Assembly: GCF_000499845.2 (NCBI RefSeq)
Contig: NC_023750.2
Location: 30,452,369-30,516,368 of the forward strand
Reading direction: 5' to 3'
Length of the DNA: 64,000 bases
From: Phaseolus vulgaris
Lineage: Eukaryota > Streptophyta > Magnoliopsida > Fabales > Fabaceae
The notes beneath the pieces were generated by a model, which was given only the letters and a program-made list of their open reading frames with translations, did not search any database and had not been told where the DNA came from. Of this stretch, positions 1 to 9,448 are shown piece after piece (positions within the stretch are counted from its first letter, which is position 1; every line of letters begins with the position of its first letter). A program made the position numbers and the translations under genes.

Positions 1-160
1 GAGTTAAAGACCTTCTCGCCGATGAGCGAGTTCAGGCAAGTTAAAGACCTTCTCGCCGATGAGCGAGTTCAGGCGAGTTAAAGACCTTCTCGCCGATAAG
101 CGAGTTCAGGCGAGTTAAAGACCTTCTCGCCTACATGCGAGCTTAGGCAAGATAAAATCC
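1..160 (+). repeat. 37-bp tandem repeat in the T1 post-pol region
   Basis: About four copies of a 37-bp unit; the AGACCTTCTCGCC core starts near 8, 45, 82 and 119. Each unit contains a small CTCGC...GCGAG inverted repeat. Related units, arranged differently, occur in T2 at about 18060-18540. Hypervariable tandem repeats after pol are known for Tat/Ogre elements. Confidence 0.85.
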
Positions 161-799
161 TTCTCGTCTCGAACGAGTTCAGGTATGGAGCAGAGGGTGG
201 AAGAAGTTTGGAAGGTGGCTAAGGTAGGTTCGAAGAGAATGCCTAGTCAACCGGTCTTTTGTTCTGAAGTTCAGGGAGGTAAAGAAGGATCCCAAAAGGC
301 GTTTCTACCCCCAGACAAAGAAACAATGGCCAAAGCATGAGGCTAGAAAGAAGCTGATATCACCAAGAGTCTTTGGCGATCGGGAAGAATTCAAACAGCG
401 GCGAGAGGGTTAAAAGACCTGTTTGGTGAAGCAGGTCGAGTGGAGCGGTGTTTAAGCCAGTGACTGAGTTATAGTTCATTGCTTGAGGGATATTTTTACG
501 ATAAGGTTAATTGCCTTAAGGTTACGAATTGTTAAGTGTTTGTTGCTTAGGGGTGAAGTGATCCGACGCAGTTAAGTCAAAGGTTGTACCTACAGTTTTC
601 CTAAGTCATTTCTTTGAAATTAAACAAGCAAGGAAAGTTGAAGCGAGTGAAGAAGTTATAAAAGGAAAAAACGTAAACCTTTGTCATTAACAGATAGCAG
701 TGAATAACAGTTCAGAATATATATACGAGGGGACATAAAAGTTTATTACAAGTTATAATACAAGGGAAAGCACGAAGGTAGTAGATGAAGGAGAGTCGA
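161..799 (+). other. T1 spacer between tandem repeats and antisense gene
   Basis: No coding capacity seen. The first part matches T2 18541-18800 closely. The rest aligns loosely with T2 18800-19148. On the minus strand this is the 3' flank or 3' UTR of the antisense gene ending at 800. Confidence 0.6.
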
Positions 800-2304
800 T
801 TAATCTTCAGCAGGAACGACTTTTCCATCCACCACTTCATTGTTCAGCGACACCATGCTGAGATCCAGGTCGGGGAATAGGCAAGCAAATTGCTCCCGCG
901 CAGCTTCGAATCCAGCAGCCAGAATTTGAGCAGAGTTTAGCTTGAGTTCTTCAATTTGCTTCTGAAGTTCCTCAATCCGGTTCTTGAGGTCTTCAGTTTG
1001 CTCTTTCAGCTCTTTATTCTGTTGCTCCAGCTCTTCAACCTGTTTTTTGAGTTGCTCGTTGGTCTCTTGAGCCTGGAGAAGGTCTTCAGTAACCTTCTTG
1101 GATTCCGCTTGTGCTTGGGCCAATTCAGCAGCCACCTTTCCCTTCTCTTTGTTGGCCTCGGCAAGATCAGCTATGGCGTCGTCCCTCGCCTTTTCCACTT
1201 GCCCAAGAAATTTCTCTCGGTCGACTGACCTCTGCTCCAATTTTTGCACCTTAGCGGCGTCAGCTTTCATGAGAGCCTCCAGGCCAACCACCCTGACGCG
1301 AAGAGGCACAATCTTGCTCTCCAGTTCGACCTTCTCTTGAGCAAGTTGATGCACCTTGTGGCGAAGGTCAGTGGCCTCCTTGTGCGCCAGCCTGAGCTCG
1401 GTGTTCATTGCATCCTCCACTCGGGAGTGTTCGATTTCTGCGAGCGTCAGGCTGAAAGAAAACTTCTCCACCTCGACCCTCATGGTGCTGTTTTCGGTTT
1501 TGAGGTTGAAGAGGTCGTCTTGGAGCCTCCTGGTTGAGCTCTCCACAGCTCTGGTTATGATCGCCGGGATATCTTCTGCTATGGTCTTCAGCTTGGCAGT
1601 TAGAGGCTCCCACATCTTTGTGACCTCCAAAGGGAGGTTTGCTGCTTGGAGAGGCACCAGGTGAGCCTGTTGTTGGTTCTCGTCGCCACCTTCCTTAGCG
1701 GGTTCTTCAGTAGGCGCTTCCTGGCGTGGCGACGGAATCGGGGACTCGGTGATCAGAATCGGAGAGGTACGAGCAACCTCATCCCCGATTGGAGCAACTT
1801 CTGCAGCTGAGGCGTTTGAAGGGAGACCCCCTCCAGCTGACACATATGGTGTAGAGGCGCTTGGGGGGTCCTCCATGAAGTTTGGCTCTTGGGCCTCAAC
1901 TGCAGGTGGCGCAGTGGCCAGTGGGACCGCTTGGACTGGTGAGGCAGGAGCCCGTGGGAGTGGCGATGATGGAGGAGGAGCAGGCGTCGATGGAGGTGTT
2001 GAGGTTGGAAGAGGGGGTGGAGCAGGCGGTGAAGAAGGTGCCACCCTCTTCCTCTTTGAGACCAAACCGTCTTCGGTGGCCTCGTCATCTTCTTCCTCTT
2101 CCTCGTGGATCACCTGAAGGGCTTTCCTTTTAGGTCTCTTGAGGACCAATTTCTTGCGTTGGGCAGGTTCCTTGGGTGGTGATCGCCCTTGGACGATGGC
2201 TGTCTCCACCACCGAGTTGGGCACCGTTTGAGAACCCGTCGCCAACCCGTGGTTTCGGGCGAGCGCCTTCAGTTCAGCGAGCATGCCTTTGCCCAACATG
2301 TTGT
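800..2304 (-). CDS. T1 antisense gene, exon 2 (coiled-coil protein C-terminal part)
   Basis: The minus-strand frame is open from the acceptor at 2304 down to a TAA at 800-802, about 500 residues. In order it has a basic stretch with KRPKRK, an acidic run (EEEEEDDE), a second basic cluster (KRKR, nuclear-signal-like), a long Pro/Ser/Thr-rich low-complexity region, and a heptad-rich Gln/Glu/Lys coiled coil filling the last half. The open frame continues upstream to 2425, but that part is probably intron: a pyrimidine-rich tract ending in GCAG sits just before 2304, and joining to the donor at 2485 keeps the frame (…RI-DNML…). T2 has the same exon with the acceptor at 20631. Function unknown. 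Antisense ORFs of Tat elements resemble proteins catalogued as putative gypsy-type transposon proteins (Transposase_28); I infer the same family. This copy has no internal stop. Confidence 0.75.
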
Positions 2305-2484
2305 CTGCATGGAACGAAAATGAATGGGTTAACTCAGGGAAAAAACGAATGCATAAGGTGGTACACAGCAAAGCAGATGGTATGTGCAGGAAAGATAAAA
2401 CCAAAGTCTTGCGCATAACGCGCAAGACGCCCAGAAACAGCTAAACAGAAGCAGTATTAAAACAACAATTTTTAATGTTCTAAC
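2305..2484 (-). other. Predicted intron 2 of the T1 antisense gene (180 bp)
   Basis: Read on the minus strand, the donor is ATAG/GTTAGA at 2485/2484 and the acceptor is CCATGCAG/ACAACATG at 2305/2304. The phase is preserved: G from exon 1 plus AC from exon 2 makes a GAC codon. T2 has a 181-bp counterpart (20632-20812) with the same donor and acceptor. No transcript evidence is available here. Confidence 0.7.
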
Positions 2485-3427
2485 CTATTCGAATTTCTAG
2501 CTGGTCTTCGTAGAATTCGAAGCAGATCAAGGTGGTGGTAAGGAAAGTAATGTTGGCGTCCGCCACCCTTTTCCAGAAGAGACAGAGATCTCTGTCCAAT
2601 GCTCCCATGCTGTCAGGACTTCTGGGTCTCCTGAAGCAGCTCTTGGACTCTTTCTTCCCCTTGTCCACCCAGTACAAGGGGAAGCCGTCGAGAAGGGAGG
2701 CGTCCTTGTCATTAGCGCGCACTTGGACGAACTTCCCCTTCCAGTCCTTGTAGGATTGCTGGAAGATAGCAAAGATGGACCTCCCAGCAATCGCGTTCAA
2801 GCTAACCCACAAGCGGTCTCCTGGGTGTTTGGCTTCGAAAAGAAACAGGAATACATCCACGGATGCGGGCAACCCCAGGTGGTCGCACATCACTTGAAAA
2901 GCTCGAACAAACGCCCAGCTGTTGGGGTGAAGCTGGGCGACGGCAATGTTGAGCTCGGTAAGGAGTTCCCTCTCGAATCGGGTGAAAGGGAACTTGAGCT
3001 TCACCTTCTCGAATAAGGTTGTGTAGACGAAGCAGAAGGGCCCGTCGGCGCTCACCTTGTCATCGGCACAAACAGGCAGATCGGGGGGGCAAGGCAACAC
3101 CATCATCTTCTCGTCGTGCTCCTTGTGAAATGATTGATGAAGCTCATCCCCCTTAGTCAGCCGCAAAACTGCTCCCGCAGTGTTCACAGAGGATGTCTCC
3201 CTCAGAAGGGTCGAGTTGGCCCAGGGATACAAGGTTTTGAAGTCTGGCAGGGGAACGGGGGCTCCTCCGGCGATAGGTGGAGTCGCCTGGGCCAGGACAG
3301 GACGGGAAGACGCAGGCCTCTCAGCCTGGGAAGATGAAGCGCCACGAACTCGTGGTGGATCGTGTGCTTGTGAAGGGGGGTTTCTTGATGAAGGAGGAGG
3401 ATTCGGGGTGATCTTTGTGCGAGTCAT
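2485..3427 (-). CDS. T1 antisense gene, exon 1 (Transposase_28-like domain)
   Basis: About 314 residues on the minus strand, starting at the ATG at 3427 (MTRTKITPNPP), which is conserved in T2 and lies 8 bases inside a predicted acceptor. A further in-frame ATG at 3493 lies in the predicted upstream intron, so I rejected it. The N-terminal 80 residues are Pro/Ser/Ala-rich. From about residue 120 there is a globular, leucine- and aromatic-rich domain (FTRFERELL, LHPNSWAFVRAF, PLYWVDKGK) of the type found in plant proteins annotated as putative gypsy-type transposon (Transposase_28). If unspliced, the frame stops at 2480; with splicing it continues into exon 2, giving about 815 residues. Intact here; the T2 counterpart is broken. 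The biochemical role is unknown. Confidence 0.75.
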
Positions 3428-3435
3428 GGTTGCAG

Positions 3436-3667
3436 CTGCAAGGGAAGAAGAAAAGGAAAAATGATCAGGGGTTACAGAGGCTGACTCGATCATAGAAGGA
3501 AGGTGAAAAACGAACGAATGTAGGTTCGTTGCGACGATTGACGAAGCCCTAAGTTACACAGAAGGAGAAATGGAAAAGCAACCCACAGCGTATGCACCAG
3601 GCAGTTACAGGATGATGCGAATCGGTTAAAATGCAAGGAAAACCAGCAGAAGAAGGAAAGTAGGTAC
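3436..3667 (-). other. Predicted intron 1 (5' UTR intron) of the T1 antisense gene, 232 bp
   Basis: On the minus strand the donor is CAAAAG/GTACC at 3668/3667 and the acceptor is a pyrimidine tract ending CTTGCAG/CTGC at 3436/3435, eight bases before the start ATG. T2 has an intron of the same length (21763-21994) with donor AAAG/GTAA. Its position implies a non-coding first exon upstream of 3668. Confidence 0.6.
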
Positions 3668-3668
3668 C

Positions 3669-4011
3669 TTTTGATGATCAGGAAAACGATGAAGGTTGAT
3701 GGTGATTCAGAATGCTGGAGAGCGCTGAGAGTTTTCCGCAGGAGAAAGTTAGAGCGTTCGTGAATGCGAGGGAAAGTGATGGAACAGTGTTGAGTGAAAA
3801 TGGGCTTAAGGGTTTTTTCGAAATGGGTTTAGGAAGCGCAAACGGCAGCTGAAGAGAGCCGTTGATGAAGCCACGTGTCGAGCGATGAGTGAGGGGTTTG
3901 GTGGAGCGTCAGAAAAGCAAAAGGTACAACCATTTGGAATTCTGCGTCAGTGCCACGTAGACCGGTGTTGACGTGACTCTTTCAGTCTTTTCGCTAGACA
4001 AGTCTTCGCTT
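3669..4011 (-). other. Leader and presumed promoter region of the T1 antisense gene
   Basis: A non-coding stretch between the predicted first exon and the PPT. It is homologous to T2 21996-22333. Any promoter for the antisense transcript should lie here or in the adjoining LTR. I see no clear TATA box on the minus strand. Confidence 0.4.
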
Positions 4012-4027
4012 AAGACTGGGGGGCTTG
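4012..4027 (+). promoter_or_regulatory. T1 polypurine tract
   Basis: Purine-rich run ACTGGGGGGCTTG directly before the 3' LTR, identical in T2 at 22335-22347. This is the expected site for plus-strand priming. Confidence 0.75.
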
Positions 4028-4824
4028 TGTACCGCCCTGGTAGTCGGGAGTGATGACGTGGCATCCTGCTACAGTATAGGCGTGTTGACAAGGCGCCAGG
4101 CTGGCAGAAGGGAAGGAAGTCGGGGGGCTCGTGAAGCCGCCAGTTATTAAGTTGGCGTGTTCCGATCTCCAGCATATCAGAATAGGCGATCACCGGGTTA
4201 AATATGAAGTCGCCAGATGTGAACTCAGGCGACCAAGCAGTTGGAGATCGCCGGAGAAAGCACATCGCCGAAGATGAAGGAGAAGCAAATTATGAAGGCG
4301 GCTGGCGAGACCACAGGGAAGGTGTATGAGGACACCCTAACTCGCCAACTCCAGTAGAGATCGCACTCCCAAGTTAGCTATGCACTGGGCAGTACCATGC
4401 ATAAGTAACTTAGCCAAAATGAGAGTAGAAGCAGCGCCAAGTCAAGGAGGCTCCAGATGATGGCACGTGTACGACTGGATGCGAGCCTCGTGTCCAGGTC
4501 TGTAACTGCCAGGAGAGAGAAAACAACCAGGTATATAAGAGTTCTCAACAAACTTTATGAGGTACGCACGTTCAGATTATACTCTTTACGCTTGCGAGTT
4601 ATAGAGCTTACTGTGAGAGAGGATTTGCACGGTTCTTCTTCTCTTAGTATTTGGTGATACCGTCACTGACTTGGGCGTTGGAGTGCGATCGGCCGCAGCG
4701 GCGCTGCTTTGTTTCTTTGCAGGTTCTTGAGGTGGATCTCGAAGAGGAACGGAGGTTCGAAGCGGTGCACACGTCGATCCTTTGACGAGGCAGTTTCCAG
4801 CGTTCCGGTCAACAGGCAGGATCA
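4028..4824 (+). repeat. T1 3' LTR (797 bp)
   Basis: Begins TGTACCGCCC and ends GGCAGGATCA. It aligns along its length with the T2 LTRs at roughly 90% by eye. It contains TATATAAG at 4532 and the conserved Tat LTR block at about 4669-4725. The ORFs inside it are chance reading frames. Confidence 0.9.
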
Positions 4825-5680
4825 GTCACAGTTACTCCGATTAGCCACACCCGCTATATGACTAAACTCAGAACAGTTACAGTTACTCCAATTAGCTACA
4901 ACCTCAAAAAGGGCCTAACACGGAATAGTTACAGTCATTCTAATTAGCCGCACCCATAAGACGACCTGATTCAGAACAATTACAGTTACTCCAATTTGCC
5001 GCACCCTTAACACAACCTAACTAAAACAGATACAATTACTCTGATTAGCCGCACCAATAAGATGACCTAACTTAGAACAATTACAGTTACTTCGATTAGG
5101 CGTACCCATAAGATGGCCTAACTCAGAACAGTTACAGTTACTATGATTAGCCGCTCCATAAGACGACCTAACTCGAAAAAGTTACAATTACTCCGATGAG
5201 CGATACCCATTACACGGTCTAACTCAGAAAAATTACAGTTACTCCTATTAGCCACACCCATAAGATGACCTAACTTAGAAAAGTTACAGTTACTCCGATT
5301 AGACCCTCCCATAAGATGACCTAACTCGGAATAGTTACAGTTACTCCTATTTGTCGCATCCATAAAACGACATAACTCGAAACTGTTACAATTACTCAGA
5401 TTAGTCGCACCAATATGACGGCCTAACTCGGAACAGTTATAGTTAATCTTATTAGCCGCACTTATAAGACGACCTAACTCGAAACATATACAATTAATCT
5501 GATTAGCCACACCCATAAGACAAACGAACTCGGAACAGTTATAGTTAATCTTATTAGCCGCACTTATAAGACGACCTAACTCGAAACATATACAATTAAT
5601 CTGATTAGCCACACCCATAAGACAAACGAACTCGGAACAGTTACAGTTACTATAAGTAGCCGCACTCCAAGTCTACCCAT
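4825..5680. repeat. 51-bp minisatellite array (about 17 copies)
   Basis: The CAGTTACTCC core recurs every 51-52 bp from 4829 (4829, 4880, 4932, 4983 and on). Units are degenerate, but because 51 is a multiple of 3 the minus strand stays open at 5118-5618 as a 17-residue repeat. Two copies of a 102-bp dimer (5425-5526 and 5527-5628) look identical, a recent higher-order duplication. T1 sits directly against the array. Confidence 0.9.
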
Positions 5681-6060
5681 TAAGAAACTGAGCGACTCCT
5701 TTCTGAAACGAACATAGCTGCTGCAAACCAACCTCAAGAGGTTGTAGCAGAAAAAGAGAGGCTTTCGGTTGAGGTTTCCAACCTTAAGGAGAAGTTCGCC
5801 AAGGAAACTGAAGGGTGCAAACAAGACGCTGCCTAAACCTACTTTGAGGGATTTGAGGGGGCATAGAACAAGCTTCAGGACTTCATCCCAGTATTGATTT
5901 CTCCCAACTTGGCCCGGGTAAAACCGTGGTCAATGGGCAACTGGTAGAGGAGTACCCTTACCTTCACTCTACTTATAAAACCCATAGTACTTTGAACAAT
6001 GTTACGCCTTTTTAATTACGAGAACTTCTTTATTGATGTGAGTTGAGTTTAGGATTGTTC
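5655..6060 (+). pseudogene. Decayed fragment of a coiled-coil retroelement gene
   Basis: The + strand at about 5715-5830 reads as a Glu/Lys/Val heptad-type peptide (VAEKERLSVEV, LKEKFAKETEG) and then meets a TAA. After frame changes, a tail near 5915-5990 reads VVNGQLVEE, like the end of the T1 antisense product (VVDGKVVPAED). I infer a remnant of the same kind of coiled-coil ORF on the opposite strand. No start and no intact frame. The rest up to 6060 is featureless flank ending in the ATTTT target site of C. Confidence 0.45.
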
Positions 6061-6065
6061 ATTTT

Positions 6066-7047
6066 TGTTAAATCAAGTGTGATCAAAGCTTTGAAGAATC
6101 CAAATCCTAGCGTTTGATGGAAGGGTGGAGTTTCCTGAAGTTGCTGATGTGTTTTAGAATAGGATCTCGGGTAGTTTATCTTTGTAATCCACTCTTTGTT
6201 GAATCTAAAGCTTAAGTGTTTTCAAATCTTTGAAGTTTAAAGTGTTTTTCTAACTAAGTGAAAAACAACCTGTTGTTTTGTCGAAACAATCGATTGTTTT
6301 ATACTTAGGTATTTTTGAAAAAGTTTGAAAACTATTTTGGATGGTTGACTTGATGTCAAACCAAAACAACCGATTGGTTCGCTCTTTCAACCAATTGTTT
6401 GTTTGAAATCCTAACAGAAACAGTTTTGTTAGTTAAGTAAGCTTTAAATGATTTTATAACTGAATACGCTCCTGATTTAAATGCTTTGACCAAGATTTTA
6501 AAACTATAAATAGTTTGTTAATATTTTATAACAAACAACAAGAAAGAAAAACAGATTTGATTTTTCAAAGAGCTTTTCAAAGATTTGAGTTTTCACTTTG
6601 AGCATTGATTATTCAAAAGAGAAGTGGAATGTGATTACTCTATATTGATTTCAGTTCATTCTGTAACAAGTGTAATTCGTTCTAAGAAATTCGTACATTC
6701 TGGTGTTGTAAAGCCAAGAAGGGTTGTGTGCTCTTGAGGTTGTCAAGATCAACATTCTTGGTGTGTGTGGTGAGCCAAAGGAAGTGTGTGTCTTGAGGGG
6801 ATCAAGGTCACTTCTTTGGTGGTGTGTGTATGTAATCTAGTTTTGATTACTTAGTGGATTCTTAGTGATTTTTGGGAAACTGGATGTAGCTCTTGGTTTA
6901 AGAGTGAACAAGTATAAACTGTTTGTGCATCTCTTTCTTCCTTAAACTCTTTCAATTCAGTTGTTGTTATTTTTACTGGTATAGACAACCGATTGTTTTT
7001 CTGGTGCTTTACTGTTTTGAGCTTTGTTTCTTGTTTTAATCTGGTTT
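6066..7047 (+). repeat. C 5' LTR, left part
   Basis: Aligns with the C 3' LTR (31862-32870) at about 96% by eye and is interrupted at 7048 by X. The remaining end of the same LTR is at 27632-27724. It contains several AACAACCGATTGTT-type motifs, including the perfect 16-bp palindrome AAACAATCGATTGTTT at 6284-6299. Confidence 0.88.
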
Positions 7048-7195
7048 TGATGGAAAAACGTTCTTCTTCTATTAGTGATCTTTATAATTTCTTCTTTGGA
7101 TGAATGATGAAGGAGATATGATGAGCGAAAGCATTAAAGAAACTCAAGAGGAGTTTCCATGGATTGAAGTGGAGTTAGGAATTTCAGACAGTGAG

Positions 7196-8216
7196 TGATG
7201 GAGATCAAGCTCAAGTGGACATGGAGGCCAATCATCAAGAGCAAGAAGAGGTTGAGGCTCAAATGGAGGACGCTCATGGAGTTCAAAGCCCACCTCAAAG
7301 GCTTACAAGGAGCATGTTCAAGGCTTTAGGAGCTAATGGACGTTTGTTTTCTCTTTTTGTAATTTCATTGTTTGAAGGTGCTTAGAGGGAAACATTAGAA
7401 ACCTCTTTTGTTAAAGCATCTTTTAGTCTTTAGTTAGGAGTCTTAGGGGGGTGTGCGTTTAGTAGAGAGGTGTAGGAGTAATAGGGAGGTGCCAAAGTGA
7501 GAGAGGAAGTCACACCTTCCTCATGCTTGGCGCCACTTTCATGTATTTGGGGGGAATTTTGAATTTAATTAGCTTTGCATTTCAGCACCTCTAGGCTATA
7601 AATTAAGGTGCTGCCTTTGTATTTTTGGAGATTGGAAATTGTATTAGTGAAACTCTACTCAATTTGAGAGAGAATTGGAGAGCTTTGTGCCTTCCTCACT
7701 TAGTCTTATCTTGAGAGTTCTTTGGTTACCTCAAGTTGCGGCTTTGCACACTCATCTTGGAGTCTCCATCCTCTAAGTGGCGTGATCATTCAACCATTCC
7801 TCCATCTTCATGAGCTTTCTCTTCTCCTTCCTTCCTTCTCTTTTTATGTTCATGTCTTAGTTTGAGTTCTTGCATTTTTCAGTTCGGCATTTTGTTGTTT
7901 CTTTTGGTTTTGCTTCGGCTCCTTTCATTTCTACCGTTCATCTTTGCTTCTTCTTCATTTTCTAGCTTAATTGTTCGGTGCAATTCTGTTCTTATGCATT
8001 TGTTCGGTGCCTTTGCCTTTTCACTCAATTTGTTTGGTTCAATTTGACAATACATGGAACTTCCATATGAGTTTGGGTTTTGGTACTAGTCTTGGTGAGT
8101 TCTTGAACATAGAACCTTGATCCAATTCTATTTTAAAGTGCCTATCTCATATCCAACTCAAGATGATTCCTAAGAATGTCAAGAATCATTCATATTGTGC
8201 TATTGGAATCATATCA
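7196..8216 (+). repeat. G1 5' LTR (1021 bp)
   Basis: Begins TGATGGAGATC and ends GGAATCATATCA. Likely promoter TATAAATTAAG at 7597. The first 190 bp are an open frame (to the TAG at 7383) identical to the pol C-terminus that the 3' LTR encodes. It lacks the 20-bp duplication found in the 3' LTR. Confidence 0.92.
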
Positions 8217-9448
8217 TGTGGTATCTAGAGTTTAGGTGTGTTCTTGTTTAATTTTGAGTTGTGTTGCACTTTAATTCAAGAGCTCTTTAATTCTTGCCGT
8301 TTACATTTCTGCTTTTAGGCTTATTTTGAGTTTTATTGCTGTTTTCTTATTTGTGCCTATCATATGTTTGAGTATTTTCCTTTTTGAATCCATACAAGTT
8401 TTGTCCTAGTCATGTTTTTCCATAATTGTCATCACTTCTTGTAGTACTTTTATTGAATTTTTTTGTTTCTTGCTTTGGTGTCATATAATTTTTTCTGAGT
8501 TTGATATTTGATCCTTTGTGCATTTTCTGTATTAGAATTGAGTTCATACTTGTATTTTAGACCTATACAAGTTCCTATACATCATTTTCCATTATGTCTT
8601 TGCTAGTTCTTAATTCTGTTTTTCATTCCTGTTAGAATTCCTTTGTTTTCTGAAAACGTGCTTACTGTTTTTCCTTATTGCAATTTATTTACTAACTGGA
8701 AAATTCTGAAATTCTGGATTTGTGTTCTTCAAAGTGTTAGAAAAGAGTAAAAAAAAGAAGTCCTCAAAAATTCAAAGTACACAAAAAATGATAAATAAAA
8801 TACAAAAAGTGTACATTTTTGCCGAAAAAATACGGTAATCTGGCAGCGATTTGAAAAATTTATCTCAATTAATTGGCTTACTGTTTTTGCGTAATTCCAG
8901 TGCCATTATTGAGCTAAGATCTTGAAGTTTCTGTGGTTAAAATTTCATAATCCAGTTCGCTTTATATCATTCCAGTTAAATCAGTGAACATCAAGCACAG
9001 TTTGCATAAAAATATTTTCCAGTAGTTCTGTTTTTGTTTTTCTTCATCTACTCTAGTGCTTTTCTTTAACTATTCTTTTGTGTGCCTACTTTTTCATTGA
9101 GTTCCTTATTTTGTTGCTTGTCTTTTATTCATTACTCTTTGAGTTTGTCATACATCTAGTATTCCTTTTGTTATAGCCTTTCATTGCTCATACCTTTTCT
9201 TGTTTGTCTTTATTGCTTCATTGGTTTTGTTGTGGTTGGCTTTGAGATTGGTGTGCCTTGCTTTGACAACTTTCATTTGAGGATTCCTAAGGCCTCAAGA
9301 TCAGCTTGGTGCAGGGACATTATTTCTTTGAGAGTGATTTTTTCTGGCCAAATTCACTTCGGCAATTTGGTTGCCAAATTAATTTTTTTGTGCTAACTTT
9401 GTTTCTTAACTTGTTTGCTGTTTTTGTGTTTGCTGTTTTCATTTGCAA
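8217..9448 (+). other. G1 PBS and leader
   Basis: TGGTATCTAGAG at 8219-8230 resembles the tRNA-iMet primer-binding site. The rest is 1.2 kb of AT-rich, T-rich sequence with no coding evidence, homologous (in reverse) to the H leader at 49995-51218. Short ORFs here are not supported. Confidence 0.7.

Larger units (their letters stand above)
1..4824 (+). mobile_element. T1: Tat-lineage Ty3/gypsy element, 3' part
   Basis: This is the 3' end of a gypsy element whose 5' LTR and gag-pol lie left of the window. Order on the + strand: tandem repeats after pol, a spacer, a two-exon gene on the opposite strand, a polypurine tract and a 797-bp 3' LTR. T2 (10940-23141) has the same order with clearly homologous sequence, which fixes the assignment. 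The 3' flank after the LTR is GTCAC, inside a minisatellite; the matching 5' flank is outside the window. An antisense ORF between pol and the 3' LTR is known in Tat/Retand-type plant elements. Confidence 0.88.

Noticed and set aside
1356..2133. Plus-strand ORFs opposite the T1 antisense gene
   Set aside because: Low-complexity shadows of the Pro-rich and acidic coding region on the other strand; the same holds for 19480-20444.
5118..5618. 166-codon minus-strand ORF in the minisatellite as a gene
   Set aside because: It exists only because the 51-bp unit is divisible by three; no start context or unique domain.
7862..8047. Leu/Phe-rich small ORFs in G-type LTRs (also 26773-26958, 46855-47040)
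   Set aside because: T-rich LTR sequence gives hydrophobic frames by composition; starts are not ATG in context.
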